From contig NZ_JABUMX010000001.1 in NCBI RefSeq assembly GCF_013327855.1, positions 186,001-250,000 of the forward strand: a stretch of DNA of 64,000 nt. Direction: 5' to 3'. A program made the position numbers and the translations under genes. The stretch comes from Phyllobacterium pellucidum. Its GTDB lineage: Bacteria > Pseudomonadota > Alphaproteobacteria > Rhizobiales > Rhizobiaceae. The first letter of the stretch is position 1, and every line of letters begins with the position of its first letter. Shown here in pieces: positions 1 through 9,507 of the stretch. The notes under the pieces were generated by a model. It made no database searches and was not told the DNA's origin. It was given only the letters and a program-made list of their open reading frames with translations.

Positions 1-1443
1 TGGATCGCTTGTGTGCAGTCCTGACGCACTCCGAAAAGCCGCTATCCTGTCGAGTGTCAATCCGGCGATCCCGTCGATGTGCAGGCCTATGAGGTTCGAA
101 TGAAGTTGTTCGCGTAGGCGAACATAGGTCTGCATGAATGCAGTGCCAATTTCTCCGCCAAACAAGCGGCTGATCTGGATGAGGGCGCCGATCGTGAGCG
201 CCTCGGCAGGGTTGATCGATCTCACGATCAATACCACCAAGGCCGTCAGTGCAAAGGATTGACCTAAGGCCTGTAGAATCTGCGAGGGAAGGAAATCGCT
301 TGTTGCCCATTGACTTGTCAGGTTCGTAGCCATCATACAGGCTACGCCAACCACCGCGGCCCCAATCGCAAGGACCCATCTCCCATCGACACGTCTGAGC
401 AGCGCGCCTAAGGGAATCACAATGAGAAGTTGCGGAAGCGCAATCCAGAGTAGCACTGAGCCCACCTGAAGCTCGCGAAAATTCTGTACTGTCTGAAGGT
501 AGGTGGGAATAATGTACGCTGTCGATAGAATAATGAACCGAAAGCCCGCGAGCAGGAGCAGCAGCAAGACCAGATTCTCGCGGAAAATCAGTCGGATGTT
601 TATGAAAGGGTGGTCCGTAACAAGTTCGCGAACAATGAACGCGACAGTGAGCAAGGAACCGGACGCCAGCAAGGCGCTGATCATTCCGTTGTTGATCCAA
701 TCCAGTCGATTGCCCTGATCCAGACCCGCGTACAACAAACTGAACCCGATGGCGGCATAGGCCACACCTGGCCAGTCGAACCGGCGCAGAAGGTCAGTTT
801 TGATTTCCTCCCGAGGGACGCCATGCCAAACACACACCGCCATAACCGGCAGCATCACGCAGTACTGCCAGGATATCCATGCCCACGACCAATTGTCGGA
901 ATACCAGCCCTCCAGAGATGCTGCTACATTAAGGGATAACTCGATATTCATCGCATAGATGGCGATCCCGTAGATGACCATGGTTACGGGCAGGCTCCGC
1001 ACTATGAAACTGATCGTGAGCGGAATGAACGTTCCTGATCCTACGCCTGCCAGAAACTGCATGGTCAGGAATGCGGCAAGGTTGGGAGAGAATGGAGCCA
1101 GAAGGCTCGCGACGAAAAACAGGATGATCCCGAGAAGCAGAATTCGGCGAACACCGAATACCGCGCCGAGATATGGCGATGTGACACCGATCAGCATCTG
1201 GCCGACTGCGAAACTGGTGGTGATCCAAGCCCCTTCGTCATAGCCTGCGCCAAGCGCCCCGCGCAGATCCGCAAGGCCAAAACTTGTCACACGGCTGCCC
1301 AACGTGGCCATGACCGCACCCAACATTACGCCGACGAGACCGATATACGGGCGGTACGAAACGATCGAAAGTCGGGGATGCTGTTCCGAAACCGGATGGA
1401 GGGCAATTCCCGCCGAGCTGAAGGGCCCCGCTTGGAGACTCAT
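1..1443 (-). CDS. MFS efflux transporter, DHA2 (EmrB/QacA-like) family, 3' end outside window
   Basis: Proton-driven multidrug or toxin exporter of the inner membrane. The frame is open from the ATG at 1443 to the window edge (about 480 residues seen), so the C-terminus is missing. The translation has repeated hydrophobic segments and a DHA2-style N-terminal pattern: first helix, then an amphipathic stretch reading DLRGALGAG, then GAWITTSFAVGQM, and motif-A-like GVRRILLLG. The start overlaps the stop of the upstream HlyD-type gene (ATGA), so the two are translationally coupled and probably form a tripartite pump with an outer-membrane channel encoded elsewhere. Substrate cannot be told. Family assignment is sure; the EmrB label is by similarity only. 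Confidence 0.85.
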   Translation of the reverse strand, partial: MSLQAGPFSSAGIALHPVSEQHPRLSIVSYRPYIGLVGVMLGAVMATLGSRVTSFGLADLRGALGAGYDEGAWITTSFAVGQMLIGVTSPYLGAVFGVRRILLLGIILFFVASLLAPFSPNLAAFLTMQFLAGVGSGTFIPLTISFIVRSLPVTMVIYGIAIYAMNIELSLNVAASLEGWYSDNWSWAWISWQYCVMLPVMAVCVWHGVPREEIKTDLLRRFDWPGVAYAAIGFSLLYAGLDQGNRLDWINNGMISALLASGSLLTVAFIVRELVTDHPFINIRLIFRENLVLLLLLLAGFRFIILSTAYIIPTYLQTVQNFRELQVGSVLLWIALPQLLIVIPLGALLRRVDGRWVLAIGAAVVGVACMMATNLTSQWATSDFLPSQILQALGQSFALTALVVLIVRSINPAEALTIGALIQISRLFGGEIGTAFMQTYVRLREQLHSNLIGLHIDGIAGLTLDRIAAFRSASGLHTSDP

Positions 1444-2576
1444 GGCTGTGGCGAGGCTTTGGCTGAACTGAGGCGTGGCTCAGTAGCGGACCTCGTGTCG
1501 ATTGTCGCTTGTACCGACATTCCCGGCCGTACAAGCTCGCCAAGGGCCGGGTTGGCATCGAGCACAATCTTTACCGGCACCCGCTGCACAACTTTCGTAA
1601 AGTTGCCCGTCGCGTTGTCAGGCGGCAGAAGTGCGAAGATCGAACCTGTACCTGGTGACCAACTGTCCACATGGCCGGTCAGCACGACACCGGGAAAGGC
1701 ATCGACCGTTACTTTGGCGAGTTGACCCATCCTGATATTCGTCAGTTGGGTCTCTTTGTAGTTCGCGGTGACCCATAAATTCGGCATGGGAACAATGGCG
1801 ATGACCTGTGTCCCGACATTGACAAATTGACCGGGCCTAACCTGACGTTGACCGACAAGGCCTTCGGCCGGCGCAAGAACGCGTGTGTAACGAAGATTGT
1901 TCTCGGCGAGACCGACCTGCGCCTCCGAAGCCTTCACCTGAGCGGCAAGCAATCGCTCCTGTCCGTCGAGTCCGGCGAGCAATGCGTTCTGCTGATCGAG
2001 CTCTGCCTTACTCAATTCGAGCTGTGCATTGGCGCGCTTTTCGGTTGCGTCCGCTTGTTCAACCAATTGTTCGGTGCTTGCAATCCGCGTATCGAGAAGC
2101 CTGCGCTGGCGAGTCAGCTCGAGCGACGACCGTATAAGGTCTGCGTTCGCAGCCGCGATCGTCGCCTCGGCCTGTCTCACGAGGGCGCGTTGCACATCGC
2201 GCTGATGGGCCAGATTGGCAAGTGAAGCGCGCGCCGAAGCGAGGTTCGCTTCAGCAAAGGCAAGCTGTGCGCGATAATCGGAAGGTTCAATTTCGACGAT
2301 GAGGTCGCCCTTGTGAACGGCTTGATAATCTCCCACCGCGACAGTAGCCACATAGCCGGAGACCTTTGCAGAAAGCGGCGTGACGTCTCCTGCAACGAAG
2401 GCGTCCTGTGTTACCTGGAAACGGGCGTTGCCAATCCATTTATTCCAATTGGCGGCAACGAGCCATGCCAGCAAGGCGACCACGAATACGAAAAGAACAC
2501 GTAGCAAGGGAAAAAGCCATCGTGTGCGCTTGGTGCTCGCGGTGTCTCCCGTCGCTGTTGACGATCCACTCTCCAA
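1440..2576 (-). CDS. HlyD/EmrA-family membrane fusion protein
   Basis: Periplasmic adaptor of a tripartite efflux pump. It has one N-terminal transmembrane helix (LLRVLFVFVVALLAWLVAA), a first lipoyl half (VSGYVATVAVGDYQAVHKGD), a long Ala/Gln-rich coiled-coil hairpin, a second lipoyl half (RVLAPAEGLVGQRQVRPGQ) and a beta-barrel. The open frame reaches 2768, but its first 60 or so residues look non-coding. I chose the TTG at 2576 because GGGGA lies 6 bases upstream and the protein then begins just before the membrane helix. Coupled to the following MFS gene by ATGA. The pair probably exports a lipophilic or aromatic compound; the substrate is unknown. Confidence 0.85.
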   Translation of the reverse strand: MESGSSTATGDTASTKRTRWLFPLLRVLFVFVVALLAWLVAANWNKWIGNARFQVTQDAFVAGDVTPLSAKVSGYVATVAVGDYQAVHKGDLIVEIEPSDYRAQLAFAEANLASARASLANLAHQRDVQRALVRQAEATIAAANADLIRSSLELTRQRRLLDTRIASTEQLVEQADATEKRANAQLELSKAELDQQNALLAGLDGQERLLAAQVKASEAQVGLAENNLRYTRVLAPAEGLVGQRQVRPGQFVNVGTQVIAIVPMPNLWVTANYKETQLTNIRMGQLAKVTVDAFPGVVLTGHVDSWSPGTGSIFALLPPDNATGNFTKVVQRVPVKIVLDANPALGELVRPGMSVQATIDTRSATEPRLSSAKASPQP

Positions 2577-2836
2577 TTTGATTCCCCAATGAGTTCGTTT
2601 GATCGCCGCGATAGACTGGGAACGAGTGCGTGCATTGACGGTTATATCGTGGCTTTGATCTGCTTGCCAACTAACGGTTCTGCTGTCTTTCCAAGACGCT
2701 GTGGGCGGATGCGAACGGCGCATATGGCGCGACATTCGCCTTCTCGATCCCGGTAAGCGAAGTGACAAGAGACGCCATCAACCGAGACAGTTCCCAGTAA
2801 AACGCCCTATTGCGGTGGCTAACACGAAACTCCAGT

Positions 2837-3724
2837 TCAGTCATAATAGTCAGGCAGCAGCTTCAAGCTATCCGCCTGCTGCTTGTCGTGGTTTATGAAC
2901 ATGGTCGCGTCATACTGTTTTATCAGCGCCCGCACACGGTCCATTGATGCAATCGACTGTGCTTTGTCGACGTTCAACGCGGGAACGATGTCATGCTCGA
3001 AGTTGCTCTCGAGATGCACGACGTCTCCCGACAGGATGACATATCCGGTTTGGGCCAGATGAACCATGAGCGACTGGCTCCCCGGCGTGTGCCCAGGTGT
3101 CGATAGCAATCTGACGCTTCCATCGTGAAAAAAGTCAACATCCCCGCTCACGAGTTCCAGGCGGCCGGGGTCCCCGAGTAATTTCTTAGCAAGTTTCACA
3201 AGCGTGTTCAGGTTTGGATCTGACGGCGGAGGCGAGTTGATCCAATCGTATTCGGCTTTCTGCATCACAACTGTCGCATCCGGAAATAACCCGACGTTTC
3301 CGATGTGATCGCCATGCGTATGGGAAACGAGGACGTAGTTGATATCAGCAGGTTTCAGACCGATTTGCGCGAGCTGAGAGGAGATCGTTCTGTCGAGATG
3401 ATAGACGATGAGGCTAGGAAGCGTAGACCAGCCCTTCGGATCGCCAATTGTCCCTTCCGGAACACCGGTGTCCCACATCAGATATTCCGTTCCATGCTGT
3501 ATGAGGTAACACGTCGATGAGAATTCGATCGATTTTCCTTTGTTCTCGCCCGGCGTCCAGACGGACTCGTCATTTGCTAAGGAGTGGCCGCAATCCACCC
3601 TGTATAGCCGATCGATTGTCTTAGAAAACGCGCCAGCCGCGGACGCAACTTCTCCATCGAAGGTGAGCGAGGCGAGCGCTAGGCCGACCATGGTCGAGGA
3701 CAGCGAATAAGTTTTCGTTTTCAT
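2837..3724 (-). CDS. Exported metallo-beta-lactamase-fold hydrolase, N-acyl-homoserine lactonase-like
   Basis: Predicted dizinc hydrolase, most like the AHL lactonase (AttM/AiiA-type) group that opens the lactone ring of quorum-sensing signals. Zinc motif HTHGDH (H135, H137, D139, H140 from the chosen start), then a TPGHTPGS histidine and a LSGDVVH aspartate, all in the family order. The N-terminus (MKTKTY, hydrophobic stretch, ASA near residue 28) looks like a signal peptide, so it probably acts in the periplasm; most described AHL lactonases are cytoplasmic. Start 3724 is supported by AGGAG about 8 bases upstream; an upstream in-frame start at 3808 is unlikely. Other lactone or ester substrates are possible. 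It lies 260 bp upstream of the efflux pair on the same strand. Confidence 0.78.
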   Translation of the reverse strand: MKTKTYSLSSTMVGLALASLTFDGEVASAAGAFSKTIDRLYRVDCGHSLANDESVWTPGENKGKSIEFSSTCYLIQHGTEYLMWDTGVPEGTIGDPKGWSTLPSLIVYHLDRTISSQLAQIGLKPADINYVLVSHTHGDHIGNVGLFPDATVVMQKAEYDWINSPPPSDPNLNTLVKLAKKLLGDPGRLELVSGDVDFFHDGSVRLLSTPGHTPGSQSLMVHLAQTGYVILSGDVVHLESNFEHDIVPALNVDKAQSIASMDRVRALIKQYDATMFINHDKQQADSLKLLPDYYD

Positions 3725-5003
3725 TTTAATTGCTCCTATCAAGAAATTCCTGTTCGGGACGCGACCACGGAAAATATAGCTGTGTACTGTGTCCTGCCGA
3801 GATTGCACTTAGGTATCGCCGTTGGACGACCGCGAATGACCGGTCGCGTATGCCTTGTAGCTACAGAGGCTGCGTTGGTGCCAGGGAGCCCGATCGGGCG
3901 CTTCGCCTGAGGGATCGTCAAGGAGTGGGGTCCGACACTTCCCCGGAGAGGGATGCCGGCACGGGACCCCTGCCGAAGAGCGCCACGCTCCCCGACGCGA
4001 TATGAATCACTCTGGATGTCAGAGGTCCCCACTAGCTAGTGAGTAGGGGCTCCCACCCGATTCACGAGTATTGGCAGTAGACAATGAACCGCATGAGGAA
4101 TGGCGTGCCAACTGCCTGACCTGCCGAAATACACACAGTACGAAGGCAGATCGGGTGCAGACCCAGCGGCACTATGGTTAGCAGTCAATCCCAAACTCCA
4201 CGCTCGTGCACAATTGGGCGTTTGCATCGTTTGCCTTTGCGAAATCGCTTGGTGCTCTGGAGGAACTGAAACAGGCGATGGCGCGCGCGGGGGCGCAGCT
4301 CCTCCTACGGGACCCTATTTCAGTCGCCCGCGCAGTCGGGCGCTGCCCCGGTGAACTCGATGAACCCAGCGGCAGCGATCCGATCGCCGACGAAACCAAG
4401 TGCGCTTTCTACGGCGCATTTGGTCAACGCCTTGTATTGTTTGGGCAGATGCCGGACACGAAAAGATAAAGTTTGCTGGCACGATTGCTCGCAGGATGCC
4501 TGCGCCATGGCCCCCAGGGCGTCGATGCCGCGATCTTTGCCCTCGCAATGAATTCGCCGGAAGAAGCGATCTTTAATCTCGCTGACGCGAAGGCCTATCG
4601 AGTGCGTTTGCGCCAAGATCGAAAGCTCAGGCAAAGCCTTTTCCCCGCGTTTGTGGCGGCGACGAGGAATAAAATCGGCGACGATCTCTAGTTGTGGGCG
4701 CACCGGTCCGACCAATTTTGAACGCAGACGCCCATCCGCTTTCGGCCTTGGACGGACATCATCGACCGTTTAGCGGACTGGAAGCTTCAGGAATTCGCCA
4801 AGGCGGTTCGAACGACCGAAATGGAGGCGCGAAGCGGTCAGTCGCACCAGAATTGTCAAACGCCAGCTTCGAAGCCGGGAGCGGACCGTCCACTATGCGT
4901 TTCGATTTCACGGAGAGCGGCCACTCCGCGGCCTGTCCCCCTTGGGAATGCCAATCTCCAACAGCAATTTCCCTAGCCCATTTTTGGCGTTTGGCATGGG
5001 ACG
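3725..5003. other. Gene-poor stretch of 1.28 kb
   Basis: No recognisable gene. Several short open frames occur on both strands. Two plus-strand ones (4206-4469 and 4473-4691) are in the same frame, separated by one stop, and could be a decayed gene, but neither part resembles a family I know. A short C-rich/G-rich patch with imperfect inverted repeats lies near 3930-4060. The region probably marks a junction between two acquired cassettes. Confidence 0.4.
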
Positions 5004-5900
5004 TTAGCCACGCGATATGGACCGCCCGGCGAGGAGCGGAGCGTACGCGGCGAGTCGGTGGGATATGAACTCTGTGAAAAGCCGCACGCGCTTCGTCTTG
5101 CGTGTCTCCCCCTGCGTGAGAAGCCAGATCGTCGCAGGTGATTTCAGATCGATGCCCGGAACTCTCGCCAGCAAGTGATCGGCATCTCCGACGAAACAGG
5201 GCAGTTTGGTCATGCCGATCCCTTGCCTTGCCGCAGCGATCTGCGCGTCGGCGTCCGGCGTCCTGAACGGAACCCCTGTGGCGCGAAACTCCCCTTGGTC
5301 GACCCAGTTCGGAACAGCCTGACCGCCGATGACGATGGGCCGGATTGGATCCGGCGCACCCGCACGCCAAGCGGCCAGTCTATCGCGGGACATATAAACA
5401 CCCGCGAGCAGATCCGGACCTTTCAGGCCATGAAGATTGAGCGGCAGGGTCTTGCGATCGGAGACCATCCGGATTGCCACATCCGCCTCCCGATTGGTCA
5501 GATTCGCGACCTCGCCGGTCGATACGATCTCCATCTCGATGTCCGGATGCAGACGCGCAAAATCTGCGATATCCGGCATGAGCAGGTGTGTCGCAAGGAA
5601 CGGGGGCAGCGTCACCCGTAGAAGCCCGCGTACGCTCTGATCGCGTCCGAAGACGCGCGTCTCCAGTTGGTGCGACGAGGCTTCCATCTGGTTCGCGAAC
5701 TCGAGAACCTCCTCGCCCGCGGCCGTCAGGCGGTAGCCCGAAGGCAGCTTTTCGAACATCTGCGCCCCGAGGTGCTCCTCGAGCTGCGCAATGCGTCGCA
5801 GCACGGTCGAGTGGTTGACTCCCAGGCTCTTGGCGGCAGCCCGCACTGAGCCGCCACGTGCGGCGGCAAGAAAGTAGCGAACGTCATCCCAGTCGATCAT
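5004..5900 (-). CDS. LysR-family transcriptional regulator
   Basis: 298 residues, the usual LysR length. The N-terminal winged helix-turn-helix reads WDDVRYFLAAARGGSVRAAA with LGVNHSTVLRRIAQLE as recognition region, followed by the effector-binding periplasmic-binding-protein-like domain (VTLPPFLATHLLMP and onward). Of the subgroup typified by short-range regulators of neighbouring oxidoreductase genes. Divergent from the short-chain dehydrogenase gene at 6126, with a LysR-type dyad between them, so it most likely controls that operon in answer to a small molecule. Effector unknown. Confidence 0.9.
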   Translation of the reverse strand: MIDWDDVRYFLAAARGGSVRAAAKSLGVNHSTVLRRIAQLEEHLGAQMFEKLPSGYRLTAAGEEVLEFANQMEASSHQLETRVFGRDQSVRGLLRVTLPPFLATHLLMPDIADFARLHPDIEMEIVSTGEVANLTNREADVAIRMVSDRKTLPLNLHGLKGPDLLAGVYMSRDRLAAWRAGAPDPIRPIVIGGQAVPNWVDQGEFRATGVPFRTPDADAQIAAARQGIGMTKLPCFVGDADHLLARVPGIDLKSPATIWLLTQGETRKTKRVRLFTEFISHRLAAYAPLLAGRSISRG

Positions 5901-5983
5901 GGTCCATTCCCGCGCCGCATGGGGCGGCTTCCAAAGACCAGTCTACCCTACTGGGCCGGATTGCGCATGACCGTCGCTGCGTT

Positions 5984-6002
5984 CGATCACGTAAGTGGAT
6001 CG
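5984..6002. promoter_or_regulatory. Candidate LysR operator in divergent promoter region
   Basis: Dyad CGATC-N9-GATCG, containing the ATC-N9-GAT pattern seen at several LysR-regulated promoters (for example nod boxes). It sits between the divergent LysR gene and the dehydrogenase operon. Pattern seen in sequence; function inferred. Confidence 0.5.
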
Positions 6003-6125
6003 TTTTCGCACCACGGATGCGCGCGATTGCGCACTCACCGCCTGGCGCCGCCGACCCCATATCGAGGCTGTCGGAGGATGTCTCCGCAATCGATGACCCG
6101 AGACGCGACACAAGGAATGCATGAC

Positions 6126-6860
6126 ATGACCAGATTGAATGGAAAGACAGCCGTGATCACGGGCGGCGCCACCGGTATCGGCCTCGCCGCTGCAAGGCGC
6201 TTCATCGAGGAGGGTGCCTTCGTCTTCATCTACGGCCGTCGGCAGCAAGCACTCGATGCGGCTGTGGCCGAGCTTGGACCTAACGCCCGCGCGGTGAAGG
6301 GCTCGGTCTCGGATGAGGCCGATCTTGATCGGCTCTACGCGGCGGTGAAAGCAGAGCGCGGAAGCCTCGACATCGTTTTCGCCAATGCCGGGGCCGGAAG
6401 TCCGCTTCCTCTCGGCCAGATCACCGCCAAGCACATCGACGACACTTTCGACACCAACGTGAAGGGCACGATCTTCACGGTCCAGAAGGCGCTACCACTG
6501 ATGGGCCCGGGCGGTTCGATCATCCTGACGGGATCAAGCGCCGGGACCACCGGTGCCCCGGCATTCACTGCCTACAGCGCCAGCAAGGCAGCCGTGCGCA
6601 ATCTCGCACGGACCTGGGCGGAGGATCTGAAGGGTACCGGTATCCGGGTCAACGTGTTGTCGCCCGGCGCGACGGCGACCGAACTCGCGAAGGAAGCGCT
6701 CGGAGAGGAGGGCCAAAAGGCCTACGGCGCGATGACCCCGCTCCGGCGCATGGCCGCTCCGGCGGAGATCGCGGCCGCCGCCGCCTTCCTCGCGTCGGAC
6801 GACAGCAGCTTCATGACCGCCAGCGAAGTCGCCGTCGACGGCGGCCTGGCTCAACTCTGA
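6126..6860 (+). CDS. Short-chain dehydrogenase/reductase (first of tandem pair)
   Basis: NAD(P)(H)-dependent oxidoreductase of the classical SDR family, 244 residues. Cofactor loop TGGATGIG (TGxxxGxG), structural NAG (FANAGAG), catalytic Ser (LTGSSAG) and Tyr-x-x-x-Lys (YSASK), then SPGATATE. YGRR after strand 2 suggests NADP preference. The open frame extends to 5919, but the upstream part has no family similarity. AAGG lies 10 bases before the ATG at 6126, which also gives the normal SDR start. First gene downstream of the LysR dyad. Substrate unknown. Confidence 0.9.
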   Translation: MTRLNGKTAVITGGATGIGLAAARRFIEEGAFVFIYGRRQQALDAAVAELGPNARAVKGSVSDEADLDRLYAAVKAERGSLDIVFANAGAGSPLPLGQITAKHIDDTFDTNVKGTIFTVQKALPLMGPGGSIILTGSSAGTTGAPAFTAYSASKAAVRNLARTWAEDLKGTGIRVNVLSPGATATELAKEALGEEGQKAYGAMTPLRRMAAPAEIAAAAAFLASDDSSFMTASEVAVDGGLAQL

Positions 6861-6910
6861 CCCCGGCGCGGCTCCGTGCCTAACTCACACACAACGTAGG
6901 ACAAAAAATT

Positions 6911-7663
6911 ATGAAAGCACTCGAAGGTAAAATCGCAGTCATCACGGGCGGAAGCAGCGGGATCGGCTTGGCCACAGCCAAGCGTTTCGTGGAAGAAGGT
7001 GCGCAGGTCGTGATCATTGGGCGACGCGAGAAAGCCTTACAAGAGGCCGCGGCGCTTATCGGGAAAAACGTGACAACAGTCGTGGGTGACGTCTCGCGCT
7101 TGGAAGATCTGGACCGGCTCTACGCCACCGTGAAGGAGAAACATGGTCACATCGACATTCTCTTCGCAAACGCGGGCGCAGGTACAGTCGCGCCGCTCGC
7201 GGCAGCTACTGAGGCCCATTTTGACCAAACCTTCGATGTGAACGTGAAGGGCCTGTTCTTTACGGTGCAGAAGGCCCTTCCCATCTTCAAAGACGGCGGA
7301 TCGATCATTCTGAACTCTTCGGTCTCGAACGTGATGGGGCTGCCAGCGTTTAGCGCCTACGCAGCAAGCAAGGCGGCTGTTCGCAGCTTCTCGCGGTCTT
7401 GGACCCAAGAGCTGAAGGACCGCGATATCCGCGTCAATACGATGAGCCCCGGCGCGATCGAGACTCCCGCCTTGGCGACAACGACCGGCCTCACCGCTGA
7501 GCAAGCCGAGGAGGCGGTCGCCCAGTTTGCTGCACAGATCCCAATGGGTCGCAGGGGCAAGCCAGAGGAAATCGCGGCTGCGCTCATGTTCCTCGCTTCC
7601 GATGAAAGCTCCTACATCACCGGTATAGATCTCGCCGTCGATGGTGGTTGGGCGCAGGTCTGA
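6911..7663 (+). CDS. Short-chain dehydrogenase/reductase (second of tandem pair)
   Basis: 250-residue classical SDR with TGGSSGIG, FANAGAG, catalytic Ser in LNSSVSN and YAASK. It is clearly a paralogue of the preceding gene: the two share the same order of motifs and long matching stretches (FDVNVKG/FDTNVKG, FTVQKALP), and lie 50 bp apart on the same strand, so they arose by tandem duplication or were acquired together. Codons differ enough to rule out a very recent duplication. IGRREK after strand 2 suggests NADPH use. Likely a soluble reductase of carbonyl compounds in the LysR-controlled set. Confidence 0.9.
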   Translation: MKALEGKIAVITGGSSGIGLATAKRFVEEGAQVVIIGRREKALQEAAALIGKNVTTVVGDVSRLEDLDRLYATVKEKHGHIDILFANAGAGTVAPLAAATEAHFDQTFDVNVKGLFFTVQKALPIFKDGGSIILNSSVSNVMGLPAFSAYAASKAAVRSFSRSWTQELKDRDIRVNTMSPGAIETPALATTTGLTAEQAEEAVAQFAAQIPMGRRGKPEEIAAALMFLASDESSYITGIDLAVDGGWAQV

Positions 7664-7694
7664 CCCAACCTTAACACAGGATCGGAGAAGCATT

Positions 7695-8297
7695 ATGAGC
7701 TACTCAATCATCGGCTTCGGCAATATCGGCCAAGCTCTGGCCAAGGCCTTTTCCCGCAAGGGCATCGAAGTATCTGTTGCAACCACGCGGGATCCGGAAA
7801 GCTTTGCGGCTGAAGCGGCCGCGATCGGGCCGAAGGTCATTGCTAAAACCCTAGCGGAAGCCGTCAAGGCGGACATCATCTTCTTGGCGGTCCGTTTCGA
7901 GTCGCATCCAGATGTCGCAAAGGCGCTCGCCACCTGGCAGGGGAAGACCATCGTCGATGTGACCAATGCCTACGGTGTGCCCCCTGAGCAACTGGGAGGA
8001 CAGCCGTCTTCCCAGGCCGTCGCGCAGGCTTTTTCTGGCGCAAGGCTGGTCAAGGGCTTCAACCATCTGCTCGCTGCCACCCTTGGCCAAGATCCGGCCG
8101 TGCAGGGCAGCAGGAGAGTCGTGTTCCTGGCGAGCGACGATGACGACGCTGCGGCGGAGATTGGTACGCTCGCGGAAAATCTGGGCTTCGCGCCGATCAA
8201 GCTTGGCGGGCTGTCGGAAGGCGGGCTGCTGGTCCAGGCCCGCGGAAAGAGCTGGGGTCATCTGATCTTCAAGGATCTGGTCAAGTTCGACGGATAA
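7695..8297 (+). CDS. NADP-binding oxidoreductase, F420-dependent NADP reductase-like
   Basis: 200 residues with an N-terminal Rossmann fold beginning MSYSIIGFGNIGQALAKAF (GxGxxG variant) and the family's later signature near VKGFNHLLAATLG. Related proteins in bacteria lacking F420 are NAD(P)-dependent reductases of unknown substrate. ATG at 7695 with GGAGAAG 7 bases upstream. Follows the tandem SDR genes by 31 bp, so part of the same transcript. Confidence 0.82.
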   Translation: MSYSIIGFGNIGQALAKAFSRKGIEVSVATTRDPESFAAEAAAIGPKVIAKTLAEAVKADIIFLAVRFESHPDVAKALATWQGKTIVDVTNAYGVPPEQLGGQPSSQAVAQAFSGARLVKGFNHLLAATLGQDPAVQGSRRVVFLASDDDDAAAEIGTLAENLGFAPIKLGGLSEGGLLVQARGKSWGHLIFKDLVKFDG

Positions 8298-8359
8298 AAC
8301 GAGGCCATGTACGGATCGGATCGAGCGCGATCCGATCACAGCGAAATGGAGATATTCCC

Positions 8360-8773
8360 ATGAGTATTGAAAAAAACATCCAGACCGTGAAGGACTTCTT
8401 CGCCGCGATAGGCCGCGGCGACAGAGAGGCTCTGTTGGCGCTGGTTGCCGAAGACATCAAGTGGATCATTCCGGGCGAGGACTGGCCGCTGGCCGGCACC
8501 TACCGGGGGCACGCGGGACTAGCAGATTTGCTGGATACGGCATCCAGGTCGATGGAAACCTCCACGGAACCCCGGGAGTTTGTCGCACAAGGAGACCGGG
8601 TTCTCGTCGTGGGCTTCGCCAGCGGGAAGGTCAAAGCCACGAACAAGCCGTTCGAGGACGACTGGATCTTCGCCATCACGGTCCGGGACGGCAGACTGAC
8701 CAGCATCCAGGAATACATCGACACGCAAGCGTTAGCACGCGCCGCGCAGATGGACGCGTCCGGGCCCGTATAG
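8360..8773 (+). CDS. SnoaL/NTF2-like protein
   Basis: 137 residues with the NTF2-like cone fold pattern: N-terminal helix (TVKDFFAAIGRGDREALLALV), then DIKWIIPGEDWPLAGTYRG and later strands ending in EYIDTQAL. Members include polyketide cyclases, dehydratases and isomerases, and many non-enzymatic ligand binders, so the reaction cannot be assigned. It lies 62 bp after the reductase gene on the same strand, AT-GGAGAT before the ATG acting as ribosome site. Confidence 0.8.
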   Translation: MSIEKNIQTVKDFFAAIGRGDREALLALVAEDIKWIIPGEDWPLAGTYRGHAGLADLLDTASRSMETSTEPREFVAQGDRVLVVGFASGKVKATNKPFEDDWIFAITVRDGRLTSIQEYIDTQALARAAQMDASGPV

Positions 8774-8874
8774 CGCAGGCCTTCTGCAACCATCGGCTTT
8801 CGCCGAAGGTGAATGAGCGGATCGCCGTCTCGCGTGCCGCGCTCGTCGAATACCCAACCGTAAAGGAGATTCCG

Positions 8875-9507
8875 ATGTACGACCAATCCAAACTATCCGA
8901 GTTGATCCGGTTTGCACGCATTGATGCGGGTGCCACCGTCATCGACGTTTATCCAGGCGACGGCGACTGGACGCGCCTGTTCTCCGACATCGTTGGACCC
9001 GAAGGTCGAGTCACCAGCTTCGTGCCGGCCGAAGTCGCGCACTTCAAGAACGATCCGGTCGGCCTCATGCGAACGCTCGCGCAAGAGCCAGGCCGGGAAA
9101 ACGTCGAAGCCGTCTCAGCGGACCTCGTGGCAATGCCGGAGATCACGCAGCCAGCGGATGTCCTGTGGCTGCACCTGTTCTACCACGATCTCCACACCGC
9201 GCTGATGCAGGCCAGGGGCGCGACGGCGGCCAACTTCAATCGAGCTGTCTACGAGCGGCTGAAGCCCGGTGGGTTCTACGTCATCGTCGATCACGCCGCC
9301 GCCGCCGGAGCCGGCACAGGTGATGCCCAGTCATTGCATCGCATCGACCCTGCCTCCGTGCGCGAGGAGGTGGAGGCTGCCGGCTTCGTACTGGATGCGG
9401 AAAGCACCCTGCTCGAGAACAGGAACGATCCACACGCGATCAAGGTCTTCGATCCCTTGATCAAGGGCGAGACCGATCGCTTCGCATATCGGTTCGTGAA
9501 GCCCTGA
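8875..9507 (+). CDS. Class I SAM-dependent methyltransferase-like protein
   Basis: 210 residues with a Rossmann-type methyltransferase arrangement: motif I region VIDVYPGDGDWTRLFSDIVGP, post-I FVPAEV, motif IV-like PADVLWLHLFYHDLH and motif VI-like LKPGGFYVIVDHAA. The fold-defining glycines are largely kept (PGDGDW in place of GxGxG). Resembles methyltransferases found in gene sets with SDRs and SnoaL proteins. AAAGGAG precedes the ATG. Last gene of the LysR-divergent run; substrate unknown. Confidence 0.8.
   Translation: MYDQSKLSELIRFARIDAGATVIDVYPGDGDWTRLFSDIVGPEGRVTSFVPAEVAHFKNDPVGLMRTLAQEPGRENVEAVSADLVAMPEITQPADVLWLHLFYHDLHTALMQARGATAANFNRAVYERLKPGGFYVIVDHAAAAGAGTGDAQSLHRIDPASVREEVEAAGFVLDAESTLLENRNDPHAIKVFDPLIKGETDRFAYRFVKP

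Noticed and set aside
4206..4691. Two in-frame plus-strand frames as one broken gene
   Set aside because: Neither part resembles a known family and there is no ribosome site, so a pseudogene call is not supported.
5919..6125. N-terminal extension of the first SDR
   Set aside because: No SDR has such an extension, and it would cover the LysR operator; the ATG at 6126 is better.
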